From Actinomycetota bacterium (lineage in GTDB: Bacteria; Actinomycetota; Acidimicrobiia; Acidimicrobiales; Ilumatobacteraceae): a stretch of DNA of 6,903 bases. The notes under the pieces are model-generated. The model had not been told where the DNA came from. It saw nothing but the letters and a program-made list of their open reading frames with translations, and ran no database searches. How positions within the stretch are numbered: the stretch's first letter is position 1; each line of letters opens with the position of its first letter. The stretch lies in the NCBI GenBank assembly GCA_009703975.1, contig WLFB01000069.1, forward strand, positions 1 to 6,903, in the 5' to 3' direction. Of the stretch, positions 6,201 through 6,903 are shown piece by piece. A program made the position numbers and the translations under genes.

Positions 6201-6903
6201 CCAAATGCACCAATGCGCATTCGCGCATCAAAGCCGTGTCACCCATTTGACCGATCCAATGTTGCTGCTGAAGTGCTGCCTGATGCACCAACATTGATAG
6301 TCCATCTACGACCTTTGCTCCGGCTTTTTGTGATGCAAGTAACAGACCGGTGATCAACGGTTTGTATACAGCATCAAGCACCACATGGGATGACTTGATC
6401 AGTGAAACATCAATCGGCGAAACTTGCGAACCTTGCTCATCTCCAAAACCAACGGGGGTCGTGTTGATAATTATTCGAGCATCAGAAATCGCATTTGCGA
6501 TCTCTCCAGAAGACACGATTCTCGTCGAGCCAGCGACTCGGTTCACTAATTCTTGCGCGCGTTGCGGTGTGCGATTAATAACCGCAACGTCGCTCGCACC
6601 ACGTTGCACCATCGCGTATGCGACTGCACTGGCTGTGCCACCAGCACCGAGCACGATAACACGCTCGCCTTTGATCGAACTATTCATCGCCTGCTCGAGC
6701 GCATTGCAACAACCGTCGCCATCAGTATTGGTCGCCCAAAGTGAATTGTCTGGTCTGAGCACAACTGTGTTCGCAGAATTCGTGATGCGAACAACCTCAT
6801 CGACTACACCAATTTGAGTGACAAATTCGGCCACCGCATTTTTGTGTGGCATCGTCACCGAGAGACCGCCAATACCAAGTGCAGTCATTGAAGTAAGAGC
6901 ATC
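6190..6903 (-). CDS. aroE: Shikimate 5-dehydrogenase (5' part beyond window)
   Basis: Reduces 3-dehydroshikimate to shikimate with NADPH, shikimate pathway step 4. The window holds 237 codons and the stop. The frame is open to base 6903, so the first Met at 6888 is internal and roughly 40-50 N-terminal residues, with the SxS shikimate-binding motif, are missing. Counting from the edge, GLSVTMPHK (13-21) carries the catalytic lysine K21. SANTVV (43-48) gives N45 and TNTDGDG (58-64) gives the catalytic aspartate D61. The Rossmann domain follows, with VLGAGGTA (84-91) and the NADPH-phosphate-binding NRT (110-112). Later come NTTPVGF, LDAVYKPL and the C-terminal DGLSMLVHQAALQQQHWIG. The full active-site set favours genuine AroE over YdiB- or quinate-type relatives, but these cannot be fully excluded without the N-terminus. 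It is separated from aroC by 72 bases. Confidence 0.94.
   Translation of the reverse strand, partial: DALTSMTALGIGGLSVTMPHKNAVAEFVTQIGVVDEVVRITNSANTVVLRPDNSLWATNTDGDGCCNALEQAMNSSIKGERVIVLGAGGTASAVAYAMVQRGASDVAVINRTPQRAQELVNRVAGSTRIVSSGEIANAISDARIIINTTPVGFGDEQGSQVSPIDVSLIKSSHVVLDAVYKPLITGLLLASQKAGAKVVDGLSMLVHQAALQQQHWIGQMGDTALMRECALVHLART

Noticed and set aside
6350..6817. 155-codon plus-strand open frame opposite aroE
   Set aside because: The minus strand here encodes the well-conserved NADP-binding domain of AroE. The plus-strand translation shows no recognisable motif and looks like an antisense shadow.
1..6903. Search for a novel defence, mobile or biosynthetic system
   Set aside because: All coding sequence is explained by housekeeping genes of the shikimate pathway, translation and transcription plus one DUF2079 protein. 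I saw no integrase, transposase, direct-repeat array or unexplained noncoding block.

Overview
The window is an ordinary stretch of bacterial chromosome. Every supported gene lies on the minus strand, so the reading order runs from base 6903 down to base 1: aroE (5' end cut off by the window edge) - aroC - aroK - aroB - aroQ - pepQ-type Xaa-Pro peptidase - efp - nusB - a DUF2079-type polytopic membrane protein (3' end cut off at base 1). Coding density is very high. The only gaps longer than about 15 bases are 6118-6189 (aroE/aroC, 72 bases) and 741-813 (nusB/membrane protein, 73 bases). No stretch over 300 bases lacks a gene, and I see no tRNA, rRNA, CRISPR array, insertion sequence or phage gene.

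The order aroC-aroK-aroB-aroQ-pepQ-efp-nusB is a layout I know from Actinobacteria (for example Mycobacterium). The EF-P sequence, with PGKGGAF at the modification loop and VSGGRK in domain III, and the actinobacterial style of AroB and AroK, fit that phylum. Spot counts of single lines give about 42 to 62% G+C, mostly in the 40s, which is low for the phylum. A low-GC planktonic actinobacterium, perhaps related to Acidimicrobiia, is my best inference. It rests on recalled family resemblance, not on a search.

The genes work together as follows. AroB, AroQ, AroE, AroK and AroC supply steps 2, 3, 4, 5 and 7 of the seven-step shikimate pathway to chorismate. DAHP synthase (step 1) and EPSP synthase (AroA, step 6) are not in the window. 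The three genes after aroQ turn to protein and RNA metabolism: a proline-specific peptidase, the factor EF-P that rescues ribosomes stalled on proline runs, and the antitermination factor NusB. aroK/aroB, aroQ/pepQ and efp/nusB join through stop/start overlaps of 1 to 4 bases, pepQ/efp overlap by 28 bases, and aroB/aroQ are 5 bases apart. This suggests one translationally coupled operon from aroC to nusB. The aroE/aroC gap carries weak signs of a transcription boundary.

I found no novel system. The points worth a second look are modest: a divergent substrate-loop sequence in AroQ, the pepQ/efp overlap that adds a tail to the peptidase, the SD-poor and possibly leaderless aroC start, the non-proline EF-P loop, and the DUF2079 protein placed behind nusB.
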